Shown here one piece after another: positions 1-10,423 of a stretch of DNA of 64,000 nucleotides. The stretch is taken from positions 1,240,001-1,304,000 of the forward strand of contig JAINUG010000048.1 of assembly GCA_029706075.1 (NCBI GenBank). The letters are read 5' to 3'. Source of the DNA: Aldrovandia affinis. Taxonomy: Eukaryota; Chordata; Actinopteri; Notacanthiformes; Halosauridae. The position numbers and the translations under genes were made by a program. Numbering within the stretch: position 1 is the stretch's first letter; every line of letters starts with the position of its first letter. Below the pieces are notes generated by a model. That model worked only from the letters and a program-made list of their open reading frames with translations. It did not search any database and was not told the origin of the DNA.

Positions 1-365
1 GCAGCTGCAGCCTCAACGATCATTGACCCGGGAAACTGGTCTCTCCCATCTCTCTCTGTTGTCTCTAATCGTGCTTTTAAAATTTCAATTTCATCGGTTT
101 TCTCTCTAAGCTCCATCTTAAGGACCCGAATTCTGACGCTGACCATCTTTCTTATTTCGGAGAGCGCTGCTTCAAGCACCACAGAAATGTTCCTCCCGAG
201 GTGCTCCGTGATGTCGCTGACCGAACTCAGTAACTCCTCGTCCGGCTCAAATTCTGAAAAATCTTCGTCAAGCCGAGTAGGGGGACCTGTCGTATCCATG
301 TAGGCGTTTTCTGGGTCGGAGCAGAGACTAGAATCAGTGAAACAGTGGGTTCTTTTACGGCTCAT
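1..365 (-). CDS. 5' coding exon of a probable C2H2 zinc-finger protein (partial, runs off left edge)
   Basis: An open frame of 121 codons starts at an ATG at 365 (A at -3) and is still open at base 1. The product begins MSRKRTHCFTD, has an acidic stretch around residues 30-50 (DEDFSEFEPDEE), then a segment rich in heptad-like leucines and charges (about residues 52-110, with EIRKMVSVRIRVLKMELREK). From memory this N-terminal module is common at the start of fish C2H2 zinc-finger proteins, with the finger array in a later exon; no finger is visible here. If so, the product would be a nuclear DNA-binding protein. The assignment rests on resemblance of the N-terminal segment only. A donor splice site and the remaining exons lie outside the window. 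Confidence 0.55.
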   Translation of the reverse strand, partial: MSRKRTHCFTDSSLCSDPENAYMDTTGPPTRLDEDFSEFEPDEELLSSVSDITEHLGRNISVVLEAALSEIRKMVSVRIRVLKMELREKTDEIEILKARLETTERDGRDQFPGSMIVEAAA

Positions 366-1432
366 GGTCGTGGGCGCGTAGTGTTTTGGACGGTGCTGAT
401 AGACGGTGGACTCAGAGACAAGCACCACAGAGTTCTTGTCGCAAATTTAGAGAAAAGATACTGTTGGAATTGCGAGGCAGCGCCATCTGTCTAGCGCTCC
501 AGGAAACGACTGTGAGGCCTATTTCCCACAATTTAGAGCGATGTTAAATAATGTAGCCCAAAAATAAAGAGAAAGGTTTATTTTGACACTTTTAATGCGG
601 ACCAAAAGACTAAAAGGGAGCAATATTATAATCGAAAATCTGATTGTTACTTCTTATTAGACATTTCTGTAAAAAAATAAGTTACAAGAATAATTTGCTC
701 CTTAATTACTGACATTATGTACACAAACCCATTAAAGTGTGTCTCAAAACGTACCTTACACATTTGTACAACAAATAAAACAAGAATGGACTGAACAACA
801 GTGCAAGGGTTACATTTGTTGCCAGTGAAAACCCATGCAATGTGCTAATACAGCTAATTGGTTAACACATCATTCAGAGTATGAAATTACAGAACTAATT
901 AGGCCCACACATGTACATGACATGATTTCAGAAACCAAACACTTTGTGTTTACTTTAACAGATCAGACTTATTAAAATTGTTACACTGAGCATAAGTGAC
1001 ACTGTAGAATTAAAGCAGGAGGTGCTACATCACTACTGTAGATGATACAGTAAAAAAAAACTAAAAAAAACCCACTAACCTTTTCTTTCCCAATGTTACA
1101 GGTATGATACGCAGACGCCTGCAATGATGTCTTTTGCTGTTTTACTGCACTGATCTTGTACGCTAACTTTGATTGTTCTCACCTTGTATTAATGCACATC
1201 TTGTAAGTCGCTCTGGATAAGAGCGTCTGCTAAATACTTAAAATGTAAAATGTAAATGTAAATGTATACAACTTTCTGGCCTTAATTACATTTATATAAT
1301 GGAATTTGCTTAGTTAATCAACTCACTGGAAGTGAAGAGTAGAATATTGCAAATAAAATTGCAAAAGTCAGCTGAATGAATGGAGTATCAGTTGAATGAT
1401 AGTAAAAATATGAATGAACTGGCCCATTTTAT
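366..1432. other. Intergenic stretch with one LINE 3' tail
   Basis: No gene is seen. The segment is AT-rich. Bases about 1085-1265 form the 3' end of an L2-type LINE (listed separately). The rest contains only short A/T runs and no recognisable repeat. Confidence 0.6.
1085..1265 (+). mobile_element. L2-type LINE 3' tail with GGATA-loop hairpin
   Basis: A 5'-truncated LINE end. It carries a perfect 6-bp stem (CGCTCT 1209-1214 / AGAGCG 1220-1225) closing the loop GGATA (1215-1219), followed by GTCTGCTAAAT and a degenerate (TGTAAA)n tail. This layout is the known 3' recognition hairpin of the eel LINE UnaL2 and related L2 elements, which their reverse transcriptase needs to start copying. Related tails occur at 1950-2030, 26840-26945 and, in minus orientation, at 27760-27810 and 46000-46090. 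Confidence 0.75.
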
Positions 1433-1433
1433 T
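1428..1433 (-). promoter_or_regulatory. Poly(A) signal overlapping the nit1 stop codon
   Basis: On the minus strand the sequence reads TGAATAAA: the last base of the TGA stop (1435-1433) is the first base of AATAAA (1433-1428). If used, the 3' UTR would be only about 15-30 bases. No better AATAAA was seen in the next 150 bases. Confidence 0.5.
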
Positions 1434-3790
1434 CAATCCAGGCTGCTGTAGAACTTGGCATCTCTTCGATGCTGTTGCACTGGCATGTCCCTCCTGGTAT
1501 CCCTCAGCTTTTCCATGTCAATCTCCACCAGAGCCACACCCGTCTCCATACCCCCACAGTCACCCATCACCACGCCCCATGGATCCACGGCCAGGGCATG
1601 GCCATAAGAGGCACGCTTGGCATGGTGACTGCCCACTTGGGCAGCAGCCAAGACGAAGCACTGAGTCTCAATGGCACGAGCACGAAGAAGCACCTGCCAT
1701 GGCAGAAGGAATACACACATGAGAAAAAATGTGTGCAAACAAACACAGAGACAGCATATTTTAAACCACAGATATTATTTGAAAAGGTAACAGTCTAAAT
1801 AGAATTAAGAACACAAATCACAAATCAATACATATCTAGTATGCTGTTGGTTAGTGAGTTAGTTTTAAATGTTATTATTTTCAGGGTATTCTTTTATTAT
1901 GAGAAGATAATTATTGCTGTTTTTATACTCATGTTAGCTTTTCTCCATTTGTAATAATGTATGCATTGAGACCATGTGATTTAAAATGCCCTGGATAAGG
2001 GCATCATCTAAATAATGAATATAAAAGTAAGAATATGATACACATAACCTTGATTAACCTTTATGGTTGTCATGTTATGACTTGTCACTACAGCTCTTAT
2101 TTTTTATAGTTTTACAGCAAATTGATTGCCTCACCTCCCAATGGGCTGCCCCCGTTGCCACAGTGAAAGCTGATGGATATGTTAGAATCTCTGCACCCTG
2201 TCGCTGGAGAGCCAATGAGAGCTCTGGGAATCGCAGATCATAGCATACACCCAGTCCCACCTGGAATACAAAACATACATGTATATATACATACAAGGCA
2301 TGCTATGTTGCTCACCATAGCAGCTTAATCATATATACATGCAAGGTGACCTTTCCAATTGGCGTTTGGACAGGGGGAGAGAGGCTGGGTCCTGGGATGG
2401 TGAAGGCACTCTCTTTCAGGGACACACCCTTTCCTGTCAACTCCACATCAAACAGGTGGCCCTTCCTGTACACTGACACTATATGCCCTGGGAAAACCAG
2501 AAAATTAAGCTTTAACTGTAGCAGAGTGTTTGTGTGAGGTTGTCTGTGCACACAAGTGTGTCTTGGTGTTCGTGCATGTGTTTGTGCATGTGACTGCTTC
2601 TGCGTGGGTGAGTGTATATGTGCATTTCTGTATCTAGAATTGTTGTTATTAGAATTATTTATGTGGGATCAATACCCAAATCATTTATGATAATGTGACT
2701 ATTGTAGATCCTCCTGTCCATCTCCCAATCTTCCCCTCGTTCATGAAATCCTCCAAGAGAAAGCCACACCTCCAACTTCCTGGAAATAAAATTAAGAAGG
2801 AAGAATGAGGATTGACTGCAAAATTAATGGGAATTTATAGTCTCCAAGTCTTAGCTCTATGCTAAAGTTCTCAAAATGTGAAAATGTATTTGGAAATATA
2901 AAACACTCCTTCCTGTAGAAATCTGAGTGCACAAAGCCCTGTGTTCCAACATTTTGGAAAGATCTGTTTTTCATATTAGGTGAGTGTGCCCACAACGCAC
3001 CTGGCCAACTGAGTGTAGCGTGAGACTGTGTCTCCATCCATGCTCTCAGACAACTGCAGTGTCTCATCACGGCTTGACCCAATGTAGTCAAAGCCTTCAG
3101 GCAGGAAAACCATGCTGGCTCCGCAACCCTTTGCCTGTTCCACCAATCGCTTGCAAGCTGCAAAGTTGGCCTCCTTGTCTGGGGTAGAGGTTACCTGACA
3201 TACTGCAGCCAGTGGGTTTGTCGATGACATCCTGGAAACATACTAGTGTATTAGATAATTATTTACTAGCAAATGAAGTGGACACTCACTAAGGGGTGAT
3301 AAATGTATCAAATGACATAGGTGGGGGTTTTAAACTCACATAAAATGGGACTGTTCTTAAATTAATATAACAAATACACAAGATAGTCTCAGTATATTGG
3401 ACTTGGGTATTTTGACTTTAAATATACAGCTGTAATAATATAACTTGTGTTTATGTGAGGGACATCTGTAAATGCATGATTGTAATGTTTATGATTTAAC
3501 ACTCATAGATTTAAAAAAATCTCATATCAAAGAAGGTGGCATGTTTTATGTACTTTAAAACTCATGAAAAGAAACATGTACTTGACAAATATAAACTGTA
3601 TTTGACATATCTCGGCAACATAAATTTGTACAAGCAGTTCACGCGAGGGCGGGGGGGCTCTAAGTAATCCACATATTTTGCATCGTCATTACCTGCACTG
3701 CTCTGCAATTAAACTCCTCGGTGTCCTGGTTAGGTGGAACGACCACACATATCTCGTTTGGGCCCGCAAATGTATACTGAATGCAAGCAT
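1433..3790 (-). CDS. nit1: Nitrilase homolog 1 (deaminated glutathione amidase), six exons
   Basis: Coding exons on the minus strand are 3790-3693, 3231-3001, 2779-2676, 2487-2351, 2260-2135 and 1693-1433; all junctions are GT-AG and in phase, giving 318 residues. The protein is a carbon-nitrogen hydrolase that, in the known family, hydrolyses deaminated glutathione, a metabolite-repair step in cytosol and mitochondria. The Glu-Lys-Cys triad is visible: Glu78 in [10 protein letters not shown], Lys153 in [11 protein letters not shown] and Cys196 in [10 protein letters not shown]. Exon 1 encodes a basic leader ([16 protein letters not shown]) that looks like a mitochondrial presequence; its ATG has a weak context (T at -3). 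The next Met (residue 34) opens exon 2 with A at -3 and would give a 285-residue cytosolic form. The gene is head to head with pfdn2. The stop codon TGA overlaps an AATAAA signal. Confidence 0.95.
1950..2030 (+). mobile_element. Diverged L2-type LINE tail hairpin inside nit1 intron 5
   Basis: TGCCCT (1987-1992), loop GGATA (1993-1997) and AGGGCA (1998-2003) form a perfect six-pair hairpin, followed by TCATCTAAAT. The loop is identical to the copy at 1209-1225 while two base pairs have changed on both sides. It lies in antisense orientation within the nit1 intron. Confidence 0.6.
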
Positions 3791-4418
3791 TAAACAAATC
3801 GGCATCAACCGTGCAGTGGTTAGCTTCCGTTGTTGGACTATCTAAAGTTAAAATACATTTAGATTACGAATACCTAAATGTCGACTGCTTATTCCGTTTG
3901 TAGCTGAAATCCGGCGACACAGCTTGTGGCAAATGCTATACAGCAGGAAACGTAGGCACTACTAGTTCGAACTGAGCAATCAGCTGATTAACCCTCTTGC
4001 AAAGTTAGGTGCTTAGTAGGTAGCCTGCCGAAAAAAAGGTCATTGCACGTAACCACTGAGCGCATTTAACGTAATAGTTATGAAACTTAAAACTGTTTTC
4101 AGGCAAATTCATTCAGTATTACATCCGTAGTGGATCTTAAATAGCGTTAGCTTGCTGGCAAATAAAAAATAAATTGCACGTTATTGGGAAAAAACGTTGA
4201 TATGATTGTTGTTAAATATCTACCTTGACATACATTCAGTGCAATCATTTATTTTTGGCCTTAATCATATGAATATATTAAGGGAGGGCACTAGCTGAGG
4301 TAACGTTAGCCAGTTCGGAACAAACGAGCGTTTTTATCTTGCAGGCAATAGACCAGACCACTTCAGATCTACATTGTAGAAGGGGTCCTGATATTATCTG
4401 GGAGCTCCCTATTTCAAG
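3791..4418. promoter_or_regulatory. Shared promoter region between nit1 (-) and pfdn2 (+)
   Basis: These 628 bases separate the two start codons, which diverge. No TATA box is evident near either start. Both genes are broadly expressed housekeeping genes in vertebrates, so a bidirectional promoter is the simplest reading. Transcription starts cannot be placed from sequence alone. Confidence 0.55.
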
Positions 4419-7400
4419 ATGGCAGCGAGCAGTAGCAGCAGCAGCACGGCGGCAAGTAAAACCAACAACAGTACTGGGGGGAAGCAGTCCGGCCCCTCGG
4501 CGGAGCAGGTAGCACCATTGTCTACCTTTGAGTCTTCGTCTATAGAGAACGTTGAGGAATTTGGGGTCAATATACATCTTGTTAATTGCATCAAATCTCG
4601 CAATACAAAGCTAGCGTTAGCTACCTAGCTTACTGATCTCACGATTCACTGTTGCAGTGAAACGCTTGCTACCAGAAATCCGAGCTGTGATGTCACTTAA
4701 TTTTACGCAGGTGGAAACATAATCCATAAGTACATTTGAATGTGTTACGATATTCAAATGTCAGCTAATCAAATGAAATGCGTAAATAATTAGTTCAAGA
4801 TCTCGTTAATGATGGCTAATATAAAGCAAGGGAATGACTCGGTAAGTCAGGCGTGAACAAGGGTGGATCTGTTTCGGCGGTTCGACCTAACTTCTATTCG
4901 TAATTAATTAGCACACTTTAATTTATTTATTTGGACACTTTTTGATTAAATGAACTGAGTTACCGCTGAAGATTGCACTTTTATTCTTAGCAAAAGCGTT
5001 TTACTCTGGTATATCGTATAGTTATTTAGAAAATTAAACCATGGAAATTGGTTAAAAAACAAAAACCGTCATGCGTCATACCCTCAACCGTCAATTCGCC
5101 CTCCAGGGAATTAGTTGTGCACCCCTGGAATAAGGTATAGTACTATAGTTTGACACTCAAAAAGTAGCTAGCTTGATGATAGCTATTCCTTGAATCTTGA
5201 ATCCTTGAGATCTCATACTTCAAGATTGCAGTTTACACGTATGTTAATCATTCAAGAACGACGATGTAGTACTTGTACACAATTAGAATTTTAGTTTCGT
5301 TGATGTTTAACATGATGTTCACAGCATATTAGTGTGATTTTATAATACATGGGAACATTTTAATCAAACAAGATGACAATGCAGAACTCATTTTATGTGG
5401 TAATTAAAAAAAGGTAACACTGAATTCATTGCGTTTTAGGGGTTGCTTAAAGCCACCAACATTTTACACTATGTCAACATTATACATCGTAATGAAAAAA
5501 TACAACACTGTTTGCCCCAAACCACATAATCAGTACAATGCACAAAAACACGGATTACTTCTGCAGAGCAGCTTTTGAGGCCTTGGAGAATGCCTTTCTG
5601 TGCGGCTCAACTACCTGAATGGAGGTGACACTGGACCTGCTCCTCGTTCTTTGTCCTGGCTTTTGTAGCAAAGGACTGAATAAGCAACACCCCTTGTTCT
5701 GCATTATCATTGATAGCATAGAGTGATGAACCTGCTGTTGTGCCTTGCAAAACGATGAATCCTGCTCCCAGTCCACATCCAGGAATGAGGAAGGAATCTT
5801 ATACGTACAAGGCAAAAGTTACAACATGCTTGAGCAACCTCTAAATATTATTAAATTCTCACAAAAATGTGCAGGAGGTACCTTTTCATTAAATGTCACA
5901 AAATGGTGGGTTCTGCCAATTTTAATTCCAAAGTTCATTTTTTTAAAACACCCTACTGCATATAGAAATGATAAAAGACCATTTGTGTTGAGTGGCGCTT
6001 TGAAGATGTCAACAGACTTGTTAGCTTAATTTTAAAAGATTATATAAGATTGATTTCAGTTGGCATCATTATGACTTTAATTGTTGATTACTGTTATTTT
6101 TGATTATTGAATGTAAATTCCATGTGAATTTTTGGAATGTTGTAATTTTCAAAAACTAATTTGCCCCTACTAACCTGTGTGCCTATGTCTGTCTGTATGT
6201 GACACAGGTGGTGGCTGCATTTCAGCGAATGCGCCAGGAGCAGCGCAGTATGGCTGCTAAGACCGCTGAGCTGGAGATGGAAATTAATGAGCACAGGTGC
6301 TGTCTGTTTATCTGTCCAGAGCAGTGTTTCTCAATCCATTCCTACAGGACACACTGCCCTGGAAATCTTCATTCCAACCTCCGATCCCAACCTATCATCT
6401 GCATCGGTCGTCTGTTAATTATCACTTGAGCATGATTAAGTGGTGGTTGGAATGAAAACATGCAGGGCAGTGTGCCCTGTAGGAATGGATTGAGAAACAC
6501 TTGCTTAGAGCAACCCTGGTCCTGGAGTGCCAGAAACATTCCATCTGAGCTGGGCTACACAATCCATTATTAGGTGTTTGAGCCTGAATGTTGAAACACT
6601 GAATACCTCCAGCATATGGTCACCTGCGTTCATTAAGCCTAATAATTAATCCAATTATGTAGGTAGGGGTTCGAATGGAGCAAAAACCAGAAATATCTCT
6701 GGGCATTCCAGTACCAAGGTTGCCTACCCTTGGTCTAGAGCAGGGGTCTCCCGTCTTATCTGAGAAGGGCCAGAGTGGGTGCAGGTTTTTGTTCTAGCCA
6801 AGCACTAAAACACCTGATTCAACTAATCAAGGTCTTGATTGAAGATGCTGATTAGTTGATAAGCCCAGGTGTTCAGTTGATAATAATCAGGTGTTTGCGT
6901 GCATGACTGCCATGACTGCCTTCCAACCAAGGGCCTACTGTGCATTGACGTACACTCTAAAACCAATTGCATAAAGGTATTGCTGTCTTGACATGAAAAG
7001 CATATTGTTCCCTTTCTCATCTGTGCCCAGTCACCTCTCTAATCAATCAGGTGATGAAGTCAACAAGTCCTTTCAGCATTTCAATCAGAATGAATGATCG
7101 GCTAATCAAAATGACCCTAAAACATTGAATCAGTAATCAAAATGGTAATAAATTGAGTTAAGTTTCCTTTGATGCCTAGTATATGTGTACAATGGGGCTA
7201 GAACCCACAGCTATCTGTGGTTGACACTAACCATGTGGTCACTTTCCATGTGGATTTCTCTCCCTTTCTTAGCCTGGTGATAGACACCCTGCGAGAGGTG
7301 GACCCTTCTCGGAAGTGCTACCGGCTAGTTGGTGGTGTTCTGGTTGAGAGGACAGTGAAGGAGGTTCTTCCCGCGCTGGAGGGCAACAAAGAACAGGCCA

Positions 7401-8072
7401 GTCAATCTCTCATGCCCTCTCGCTCTCACTCTCTTTCACATTTTCAGATTCAGTGCCATGACAAACGCTAGGCATTGTATTGCCAAAGGGACAACAATAC
7501 CAGCACAATCAATAGTAGGAATAATAGTAATGTGGGGATAATAAAGGCAAATAAAACGGTAATAACAAAAAATATAAACTAAATTATTCTAAGGGCAATG
7601 TGATGCTGTAGTTGCCTACTTACTGTTCTGCAGTCTATGGCAGACTGCCACATACTGTGCAGCTAATGGTCCTCACCCAGAATTTTCTTTTATTATTAGG
7701 CAATATTTCAATGTTCTTACAATAGTACTTTTAATTTAGCTTTTTTCAGAATTTAGGAGAAAGTGCAAGCACATAGCCTTGTCAGCCAACACTTTCTCTT
7801 TGAGTTAGGATTGAAACTGTTACTTATTGCAGAATACTTAAGGAATTAAAATTTTCCCCATCTCTCTTTCTCACACACAGATCTCAAGGATAGTGGATTC
7901 ACTCAACACACAGATGCAGACGAAAGGGCGAGAACTGACCGAATACCGGGAGCGATACAACATCCGACTTGTGGGAGAGGAAGATGGGCCGGGCAAAGCA
8001 GGTGCATCATCCAACCGGGAAAGTGAAGGAGGCGAGGCGTCGAAAGGCGGGGCTGGAGTCCTGGTGTCATAG
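4419..8072 (+). CDS. pfdn2: Prefoldin subunit 2, four exons
   Basis: Exons are 4419-4508, 6208-6296, 7273-7396 and 7881-8072, giving 164 residues (human protein about 154). Prefoldin is a six-subunit cytosolic chaperone that hands unfolded actin and tubulin to the CCT chaperonin; PFDN2 is a beta-type subunit with two helical arms around a small beta core. Exon 1 encodes a Ser-rich tail (MAASSSSSSTAASK) ending in SAEQ. Exon 2 gives the first helix (VVAAFQRMRQEQ, ELEMEINEH). Exon 3 gives the core (CYRLVGGVLVERTVKEVLPALEG). Exon 4 gives the second helix (SLNTQMQTKGRELTEYRERY) and the end GVLVS. Introns 1 and 2 are GT-AG; intron 3 begins with GC (CAG|GCCAGT) because family alignment demands that junction. 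An AATAAA lies at 8176-8181. Intron 1 holds an unexplained antisense ORF and intron 2 three hairpin MITEs. Confidence 0.96.
5555..6026 (-). CDS. Unrecognised two-exon ORF antisense inside pfdn2 intron 1
   Basis: On the minus strand, an open segment ending at 5882 (…NFGIKIGRTHHFVTFNEK, then GTACCT donor) can be joined in phase 0 to 5797-5555 after an 84-base intron with acceptor TATAAG. The joined frame continues IPSSFLDVDWEQDSSF and runs 80 codons to a TAA. Its C-terminus is basic (QKPGQRTRSRSS, HRKAFSKASKAALQK). Upstream of 5882 the frame is open to about 6026, where an AAG acceptor could mark another junction; an ATG also occurs near 5937. I do not recognise the protein. It could be the last exons of a small nested gene, a decayed retrocopy, or chance. 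Matching phases and absence of stops favour something real, but there is no domain evidence. Confidence 0.3.
6323..6501. mobile_element. Hairpin MITE 1 in pfdn2 intron 2
   Basis: The two ends are near-perfect inverted repeats of roughly 40 bases: AGTGTTTCTCAATCCATTCC at the left and its complement ending GAGAAACACT at the right. No coding capacity. The structure is that of a miniature inverted-repeat element; the parent transposon cannot be named. Confidence 0.7.
6510..6723. mobile_element. Hairpin MITE 2 in pfdn2 intron 2
   Basis: The left end GCAACCCTGGTCCTGGAGTG is mirrored by the right end (complement GCAACCTTGGTACTGGAATG). It starts within ten bases of the end of MITE 1. Non-coding. Confidence 0.6.
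6738..6942. mobile_element. Hairpin MITE 3 in pfdn2 intron 2
   Basis: The inner arms contain ACACCTGATTCAACTAATCA-like sequence and its complement around 6810-6890; the outer GGGCCAGAGTGGG… arm is only partly matched at the right. A related element lies at 28320-28476. Confidence 0.5.
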
Positions 8073-8955
8073 GAGAACGTTTTGTTAGAAATCCTCTAGA
8101 ATGCCATAGAGTGAAAGTTGCCACGTACTTACTGTATATGTGTGTGTAGAGAATTGGGTTTTTTTTTGGTTCATGAATAAAAACAGCAAATTGTAATTTT
8201 CCTGCCTTTTTCATTTTATATTTACAGTACACCTTTACATCACATTTACAGTTGTCTCCTGATAGCTGCATTTGCTGGGGACTGATGTGATGTTTTGACT
8301 TTGTGAATAACGAGGGTAAGTGGGATTAAAACGGGAACACCTGTATAAGAAATATGCAATTATAGTAGGTCTTTCAAAAAAAAAAAAAAATCAGTTTAAT
8401 GCCTACAGGTCTGTTTTCAGCATTACTTAATTTGGCTGTTATTACACTTTTAAATTCCCAACACATCGGCATTGAATATGTAATTTTGTTGTTCAGAACA
8501 TGGCACATTTTTTTCTGTCAAGTTTCCTTCTGCATCTAAGCAGTCAGCATGTAAATTCCTCCTATTATGTTTAAATGTAATATCTATTATAATCAGTCAA
8601 ATTCACCCCAGCAATATAAACTCAAAATAGTCATACAAACATATTTTACAAAAAAAAGGGTTAATGTGTACTGTTTAACTCTTGCATTCACAAAAATTGT
8701 GTTGTACATTTTTTATCAATGTACAGCACATTCACTACTATGGGCTTATCACAAAGTATAGGAACATTTATATCACACTGCATAAGGACTTATTGTGTGT
8801 GTGTGCGTGCGTGCGTGTACATGTGTGTACATGTATGTATGCATGTGTGTGTGTGTTCTTTCCAGATGCACTTCCTGCCTTACATTTGGTGCTGGTGTAA
8901 CCGGTGGTTGCTCTATATGTATGTGTAATTACATCTAACCTTTAGAGGGCAGTAA
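8073..8955. other. pfdn2 3' UTR and intergenic DNA
   Basis: This holds the pfdn2 3' end (AATAAA 8176-8181), an A-run near 8377 and a mixed (GT)n microsatellite at about 8795-8855. No gene is seen. Confidence 0.6.
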
Positions 8956-9943
8956 AGGCTTAAATATACTTCACTTCATCACGCGTACGCATTGTTCATA
9001 CTCCACTGTGTACATTTTGTCTGTGGATGTTTAAAAGCTATATCCACTAGGGGACGGGTCAGAGCAGAAATAAAGTTGTTTCTGGCCGGCATATGTTGAC
9101 AACTACTTCCGATTCTGCACAACAACATAACAATAAACATGGCGGTAGTGGAGGAGGTTGTATATGGGCCATTCTACCGAATTGGTTCAAAGTCAGGTTG
9201 GAAATATTTTATTCCCAAAACTTTGTCCGTATATATATTGTACCATATCTAAAGTACATATATCTAGTAAAAGTACCGTCAATTTTTATATTGTATTTTC
9301 ACTCTTTTGGAATGTTTTTCCTCTCCCAAAAATTGTCACTACCGAAACATAGTAATACACTATAGTAAAAAAGTATTATATTAACCTGTTAAGATTGTGT
9401 TTCCTTCCCTTCTCTAAAGAGTTTTTTTTTTTCTTGAAGGTTTTCACAATTAAATTAAAAATGACATTTTTACCAAATTTCAAAGTTCAATTTATACAAT
9501 TCATCAAAATCTAAATGCCATCTTTCTCTGTAAAATGCATAACACTGATCATATTGATTTCAGAGTTAATGATTGATGAAATTGAACATACATTTAACCA
9601 ATCAGTATAACATTTTAGTTTATAACTCAATATACTTTATTTTTTACAAAACACGGTCACATTAGTGACCACAGTATTTTGTTTGCAAGGTTGTATCATA
9701 TTCCCTCAACCTTATTGCTTAATCTTAACTCATAACATGCCTTATGTTGGGAATATTACAAACACAAATGTTTTGTGGTCAATAAAATTATTTTATTTTT
9801 GAAGACAACAATTGTTCATCCATAACCATTTAAAGTACAAACATTACTTATCAATGGAAAATAATTACCCAAGTGGGTTCAGTAAAAGAGAAGAAGAAGA
9901 AAACATGAATGAGAGTGGACACACACACAGGGAAAACAAACAA

Positions 9944-9947
<4 letters not shown>

Positions 9948-9980
<33 letters not shown>

Positions 9981-10018
9981 GAACACAAACACAGCAGGGA
10001 ACACACACACACACAGGG
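9948..10018. repeat. (CA)n microsatellite
   Basis: Interrupted runs of CA dinucleotide lie inside the nested transposon. Confidence 0.9.
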
Positions 10019-10316
10019 AGTGAGAGAGACATTTGTTGTACTGTATGTTTAAGGGGTTTCAGTGTCAGACACCATCACAAATCCATTCACAAATTTAGTT
10101 TTTCACATACTGCGGTGAACACTCTTGGGCTGATCTGGACATGCCTCTTTGTGACGTTTTCTGGTGGGGGGATTAAGGTGACGACCTTGTTCACTGTGTA
10201 CCAGATCTTGTCTAGTCCCGGCCAAAAAAGCGGTTTCGCCCAATGTTGTGCATGACTTTGACCTCAAGGGCACCTGCAGACAGATAACGGGTAAAATAAA
10301 AGGACATGAGGTCCCT

Positions 10317-10423
10317 TCACACCCAGAGCTTGAGGTGGAATGGCTTCCATCTTCTGGGGCTGTTGGTTCTTCACACCCAGAGCTTGAAGTGGAATGGCTT
10401 CCATCTTCTGGGGCTGTTGGTTC
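10317..10423. repeat. 53-base tandem duplication
   Basis: Two adjacent copies (about 10317-10369 and 10370-10422) both contain TCACACCCAGAGCTTGA and CTTCCATCTTCTGGGGCTG, with a single g/a difference noticed. On the minus strand this duplicates the peptide EPTAPEDGSHSTSSSGCE. Confidence 0.85.

Noticed and set aside
9948-10018. Possible CRISPR-like repeat array
   Set aside because: It is a simple CA dinucleotide repeat without spacers; the host is a vertebrate.
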